Shown here piece by piece: positions 59,264-64,000 of a DNA stretch of 64,000 nt. Every line of letters starts with the position of its first letter. Within the stretch, counting starts at the first letter, position 1. Source of the stretch: Caenorhabditis elegans (taxonomy: Eukaryota > Nematoda > Chromadorea > Rhabditida > Rhabditidae); the NCBI RefSeq assembly GCF_000002985.6, contig NC_003281.10, positions 6,262,001-6,326,000 of the forward strand, in the 5' to 3' direction. The notes under the pieces were generated by a model. The model did not search any database, was not told the origin of the DNA, and was given only the letters and a program-made list of their open reading frames with translations. The translations under genes and the position numbers were made by a program.

Positions 59264-62233
59264 TCAAATTGTTAGATCACTGTTGAGAAATGAGTTGACC
59301 GAGGTGAAGGATGAGGAGGATGTGTCAAATTCGCTATGGTATTGGTGCTCAAAGTATTCCAGATCCAGTCCTGGTTTCTGCAATATTATGAAAATTTGAC
59401 GACTTTAAAAAAGAAACTACAAACCAATAGAGGAACGTATGGTGGTGGGATTGCCGAGTTGAGGACTGCATCAAAATCAGTATCCATGAAGAATGGATGC
59501 TTTTTGACATCTTCTGTGGAGTGATATCCAAGACGAGCTTCTGGATGATTAGCCATCAACTGAAAGATTACATTTAAATTAGTTATAATACAAGGTATTA
59601 ATTACCCCAATGAGCAAATCGTTGAAAATGTGCCATTCACGAACACGCGAGTTCTTCTCCATTTCGACTTCTCGTGTTCCATAGAATGGTTGCTCACGTG
59701 TCTAAAAGTTGGTAGTTTAAACTATTCTAGATCATAATTTAAGTATCTACGGAAACAAACATGAAGTATAACACTAAAATCTCTTTAACTTACTCTCAAC
59801 TGATACAACGAGACTCCAACTGCCCACCAATCCATTGAAATTCCATACGGCTCTCGTCTGAATATCTCTGCAGCCAAGTGAGTCGTTGTTCCAACAATAT
59901 CACACATCTTATCTTCTCTTGATGATAGTCTCTTGCACAATCCAAAGTCGATAATCTTCAGAACACCTTCTCTTGTCAACATCATATTCTCTGTCTTCAA
60001 ATCTCTATGGCAATACAGTTTTTCGTGCAAGTATTCGACTGCCAGAACAATTGAAGCAGCGAAGAACGTGACTTGTTTTTTTGTGAATCCGTGAGCAGTT
60101 CTTGACAAGTGAGTATGAAGATCCCCGGCTTCACAGAACTCGAGAACGAGATAAAGTGCATCTTTTTCGATGAAACTGGCAATCAACGAGCAAATGAACG
60201 GATGATGAAGAACCTTCAGGATATGAAGTTCTGGTGTATCAAATGATCGTGTTCTCGGATCTTTTTCGATGATCTTAATTGCACAATACATATTGTCATG
60301 GATCCTTTGTCCAAGTTTCACAGTTCCGAATGCTCCAACGCCAATCTCCGAAATCAGTCTGTAACTATCCAATGAGTCGATTCTTCTTGTACGAGACTTC
60401 ATAGATGGGGTTAGAGGCACGAATTGATTCAGTGAAATCGCTGTTCTTGGGCTATAAAATGTTTTGGAACCTCTTGCAAGAACACTTCCACTCTTTCGCA
60501 TGCTGACTGCTAACTTGGAGACTCCATCCGTACAAGTATCTCCCAGTTTCTTCTCCATTGACTGTTCAGGATCAGAATAGGTTGTCTGAAAATAGTTGTT
60601 CAAATGTGCGATAAACAAGAGATATACTCGCATATTATTCATATTTTTTCTAATAGTAAGACTTTAAAAATTAGTTTACTGTTCGGTGTCTTTAAGTATT
60701 ACAACGAAGTCCACAGTGTGTCTACAACGAAGCCCACAGTAAGCCTACAGTACTCCTACCGGCCCGCGCAGAGGCTTCAAGGAAATACGCTAACAAAAGA
60801 TATGTGAACCTCTATCGATGTAGGCTGCTCATTTTTCAGGACTTTTATGATCAATTAGATCGAACTACATACGGAAACAGTGATATATTATTATAACTTT
60901 GAATGATTGCAACCAACATCTCAATTACCTGAAAGTGAAGTGTCCCTTCTGGTATCAAATTCACAACTCTATGTGCAAACGTGGCAAATGGAAACTTTGC
61001 ATCATGTTCATCAAGAAGTGATTCCAATTGCATTGATCCAATAGCACATAATGAACGACTATCAGTGTGATAGATTTCAAAATCGAGTTGCCTTGACTTA
61101 AACAATTGAATTGTCTCTTCATCACCTCCAACCATCGTCTTTTTCTCATTCCAAACCATTGTTGCGACTTCTTTTCCACCAACATGAATGACTATAATAT
61201 AGTCGTTGACTGCTGATGATCGATTTGGATAACGTCGGAATCCGTGCCGCCCAAACATTGACTTCTTCTTTTTAATTAACTGAGCAAAATGCTCAGAAGC
61301 GTATCGTCCGGAGCGATGCTTTGTATTGTTTGGCAGATCAGCTAGTCCAGTTACACGGATCTTTAAGAAACCAGAAACTGCTACAGGAAAGTTGTTAGTC
61401 TTTGACGGGCCACCTCTGGATCTGCGTACACTGATTGGAGTAAGGCTCGATCTAAAATTATTCATATAACAAATACCACTTTCAGTGTGAACTTACTCTT
61501 TCTGACTGCAGCAATTACTTAGCAAATCTAGCTTCTCATTGAGCACCAAAATCGTTTGCTCCGTCTCTCTGAGCACTTTCTCGTTTGGCGACTCATCTTT
61601 TCTCAAGCTTTCTCTAACTTTCCGAGCTCCATGACAAAGAAGTTGGGTGTTGAGGATTTGTTGATTGATTGAGCATGGTGAGTTGTGGGTTTCTGAGTTG
61701 TTTTGCATATGAAACAATCTCATTTTCATTGCGGTGATTTTTGACAATGAGATCTGAAAAAGAGTATGCTTGGAAGGATAAATACTGACTGAAAGTTCAA
61801 CTAGATAAGGAAATCAGCAAAGATAGCATCTATGAATTTTGATCACAACAAAGGTTTTTTTCTCAGAAATAATTCCAATTTTCCGGAACTTTCCAGAATA
61901 TTTTTTCAAGCTTTAATACGGAATTTGGCATTTTCAAACTCACCTCGATTTGCTGTTTCATCGAAATCAAATCATATGGCTCTTTCCGATCGATTGACAT
62001 CTTGCATCTATCGACAATCTGCTTTTCTCGGCAGATTTCGCCCTGAAAACGTGTTGTCTTTATACATTTTCCAATCCGGAAAACCGATTTATTTTCCAAA
62101 AACTAACCATAAGCTTGTCCATCGTTGGTAAAAGTAGAAACTGACGATTTACCAACGAAAATGGACTTCCTGGGGGTGTAGATGACGTGGCTACGTGTAC
62201 TGTCCCAAGTAAACGTTTTGAAAGTTTTCGCAT
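59264..62233 (-). CDS. PKN-like AGC serine/threonine kinase, divergent
   Basis: Eight exons (62233-62108, 62042-61944, 61753-61497, 61451-60929, 60585-59794, 59701-59606, 59559-59425, 59377-59264) join in frame to 713 residues. Residues 40-155 are coiled-coil, HR1-like (ICREKQIVDRCKMS; LRETEQTILVLNEKLDLLS). About 185-325 is C2-like (VAVSGFLKIRVTGLADLP). The kinase covers about 410-660: glycine loop GVGAFG (417-422), AIK Lys 439, YCHRDLKTEN (HRD 528-530), DFG 548-550. The AGC C-tail follows with LEYFEHQYHSEF. HR1-C2-kinase order fits protein kinase N, a Rho effector. Oddities: AAE replaces the APE motif (573-575), and HRDLKTEN replaces the usual YRDLKLDN of AGC kinases. The catalytic residues remain, so it is probably active. 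Confidence 0.83.
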
Positions 62234-63278
62234 TTTTATCTGAACATGAATTTGATTTTATCTTTTGTGGTAGGAGTGGTTCAATTCATAAATAATAATG
62301 TTTTGTGAAAGCAAAAAAAAGGGGTTATCACAAATCAGTAAAAGGCTGGGAAAATTCAACTTGATGATCTATTCGAAAAAGCGTCTTGTTTAGAAATAAA
62401 AAAAGAAAATCTAATACGATTCAAAGCGCAATTTTATCGCTTCAGATTCCTCCTCGTTTCATTTTAATAAATTGAAAAACTTCAATAGAAAGTTCAGGAT
62501 GATCGAGATCTGTCACTAAAAAAATATGTTTTACCTTTCAGACTCGAAAATTTTAAAACCATGTAAGTTTCTTATAATAGTAATTGTTAAAAATATATAT
62601 TTGTAAAAATGAAAGTAAATTTCCACGAAAAGAGAGAAAATGCATTTGACCAGGGACGAATGCGCGAAGAGGTCTGTGAACCGGCAGTGCATGTATGTTA
62701 GATATCGACTGCCTCACAGCCGTAAAACCGGCTAACGTAGAGATGGCTATGTGCACTGTGGAGGTATCTAGTATGGTTTTGTGCATTGTTCGAAGTAATT
62801 TCTGAAAACACTCGGCAAAAAGGAAAGTACGTCGTCTAACAAGAAAGATCGTCAACGAGAACTACCCGAGGACAAGGTGTTTAGTGTCGGGTTATTGCTG
62901 CTTACTCTAAACACCGAAAAGTTACTAGAGTTTTCTAAATGTTTCTCAAAAAAAAAAAAATTGATGAATTCGCGTACAGGTGTCGTTCGAAAGTCCACTG
63001 GTACCATCGGACGGTTCCCTAGTTAGAACCTTTTTCATAAAATTTGGTAGCTAGCTATAGCTGCTCTTTTCTGGTATATTGAAGGTAACCTGCGTGCGAA
63101 AATTTACATAGAAAATGGTAGGACATCACGATATTTTAAACTATCCCACACCAGCCCTATTGAACAATTATTTATTCTTCCCATTCTCATAATCTAGAAG
63201 TCAAACGAATTTATCATCAAATGGGAAAATAAATGTGACGTCGCAAAGTCAGTCCGACATGAAAGGAAGGAGGTGTCA
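62234..63278. other. Upstream of kinase gene, with a GC-richer island
   Basis: The kinase promoter should lie here. Positions 62635-62920 are noticeably richer in G and C and less repetitive than the surroundings. A minus-strand frame there is protein-like (LAGFTAVRQSISNIHALPVH) but lacks convincing splice partners. A 9-base stem GGTGTTTAG/CTAAACACC spans 62876-62915. It may be an alternative kinase exon, a decayed gene or a structured RNA. Confidence 0.35.
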
Positions 63279-63473
63279 ATGAGCCGAGATTTATGGTTAG
63301 GCAAGGGGTTTCCAAGGACCGGCTGCTGCTGTTGTGGAGACCAATCTAAACACTTGTGGTGCAATATGACTCCAACAGAAATCTGTCGGCTCCTTGTTTT
63401 GTTTGTTATTTTAACGCTGATTTATCTTAATATGACCGTGTTGGATTTTGATTTTTTTTCAGAGAATTTCTAA
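63279..63473 (+). CDS. Small Cys-rich membrane protein, 64 residues
   Basis: One ATG-to-TAA frame: MSRDLWLGKGFPRTG, then a CCCCG cluster, SKHLWCNMTPTEIC, a hydrophobic helix (LLVLFVILTLIYLNMTVL) and an acidic end (DFDFFSENF). This is a single-pass membrane layout with a cysteine cluster next to the helix, possibly palmitoylated. AATAAA at 63563, 90 bases after the stop, supports a transcript. An acceptor-like TTTTTTTTCAG overlaps the end of the frame, so a spliced alternative cannot be excluded. Family not recognised. Confidence 0.48.
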   Translation: MSRDLWLGKGFPRTGCCCCGDQSKHLWCNMTPTEICRLLVLFVILTLIYLNMTVLDFDFFSENF

Positions 63474-64000
63474 CTGCGCAAATTTGGAAACACAAAGCAA
63501 AATGGGAATCTAAATCTAGATTGTTTAACATTCGAAAAATCCCAGTTGATAAACTGTTCTTTAATAAATATGGTTCGAACGGTTCTTGATGATACTTTCT
63601 CACTTCTGAAAACTTCAAAACAATTACATGCTGTCAAGATAATCATAACAAAAACTTCTAACTTTTCACCTCCACAAAAATCCCCGAATAATTAAATATA
63701 TTTATTTCATTTATCTACATATCATCTGAAATGTTCGAGAAATGTAAGTAAAAGTGAAGTAAAAGCAGAATCCGATAAAATATTCATGAGTTATTCACGG
63801 TTTTTCTCTTCCTTTTCTTGCTCAATTCCCCATTCCAAATAATTCATTTTCCTGCCGCCTTCACCCGCATTTTCTACCTTTTATCGGCTCTAATTAGCAC
63901 AACGAAAAGGAGAAAAAGAAGACGTGTGTGCATTGAGGTGCTATAATTGTTGCCACCAAGATTTCCGCTTTTTATTGACGGCTTATGACACAAAAGTGTT
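63474..64000. other. Right end of window
   Basis: About 530 bases with the 3' UTR of the small membrane-protein gene and TTTTC-rich intergenic DNA. No gene was recognised up to the window edge. Confidence 0.45.

Noticed and set aside
1..64000. CRISPR arrays, bacterial operons, phage or viral genes
   Set aside because: No regularly spaced repeats or prokaryotic gene organisation; all recognised genes are spliced nematode genes.

Overview
This is nematode nuclear DNA, almost certainly Caenorhabditis elegans. It is AT-rich, with short GT-AG introns ending in TTTCAG, AATAAA sites just after stops, and nematode-specific families (srg chemoreceptors, MSP-domain protein, ZYG-11-like protein). Two genes are recognised directly: the two-HMG-box gene hmg-1.2 and the muscarinic-type acetylcholine receptor gene gar-2. 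From memory both lie on chromosome III; this could not be checked here. Exon boundaries were worked out by h and from reading-frame phase and splice signals, not from transcripts.

Layout. 0.5-8.4 kb: four tandem minus-strand srg chemoreceptor genes, all intact. 8.6-11.0 kb: a 5'-truncated imidazolonepropionase remnant, a frameshifted small membrane-protein gene, and a related gene for a membrane-anchored MSP-domain protein. 11.2-14.0 kb: a 711-residue secreted acidic protein. 14.2-16.3 kb (minus): an ANKRD13-type ankyrin/UIM protein. 18.6-19.9 kb: hmg-1.2. 20.4-23.9 kb (minus): a ZYG-11-family LRR/armadillo protein with a large palindrome in its last intron. 24-31 kb: gene-poor DNA holding small genes that single-frame ORF searches miss. 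These are a 122-residue single-pass membrane protein (minus), a possible terminal exon (plus), an interrupted Lys-rich reading frame, and a 43-residue two-exon secreted-peptide gene (minus). 31.4-33.8 kb (minus): a BTB-BACK-Kelch protein. 36.5-37.3 kb: a small BTB/T1 protein. 37.8-40.5 kb (minus): a DCAF4-like WD40 protein with an inverted-repeat transposon in an intron. 42-47 kb: a single-exon 119-residue gene, fold-back repeats, a decayed gene and a short interstitial telomere-like tract. 47.4-58.6 kb: gar-2, with a 4.6 kb first intron that hosts a likely antisense two-exon gene. 59.3-62.2 kb (minus): a divergent PKN-like AGC kinase. 63.3 kb: a small Cys-rich membrane protein.

The genes do not form one pathway. 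Recurring themes are chemosensation and neuronal signalling (srg cluster, gar-2, the candidate peptide) and likely ubiquitin adaptors (ZYG-11-like with CUL-2, BTB-Kelch with CUL-3, DCAF4-like with CUL-4, ANKRD13 UIMs). The most novel items are the small spliced genes at 30.5, 24.7-26.3 and 50.9-51.2 kb. No tRNA, rRNA or CRISPR array was found, and no bacterial-type feature.
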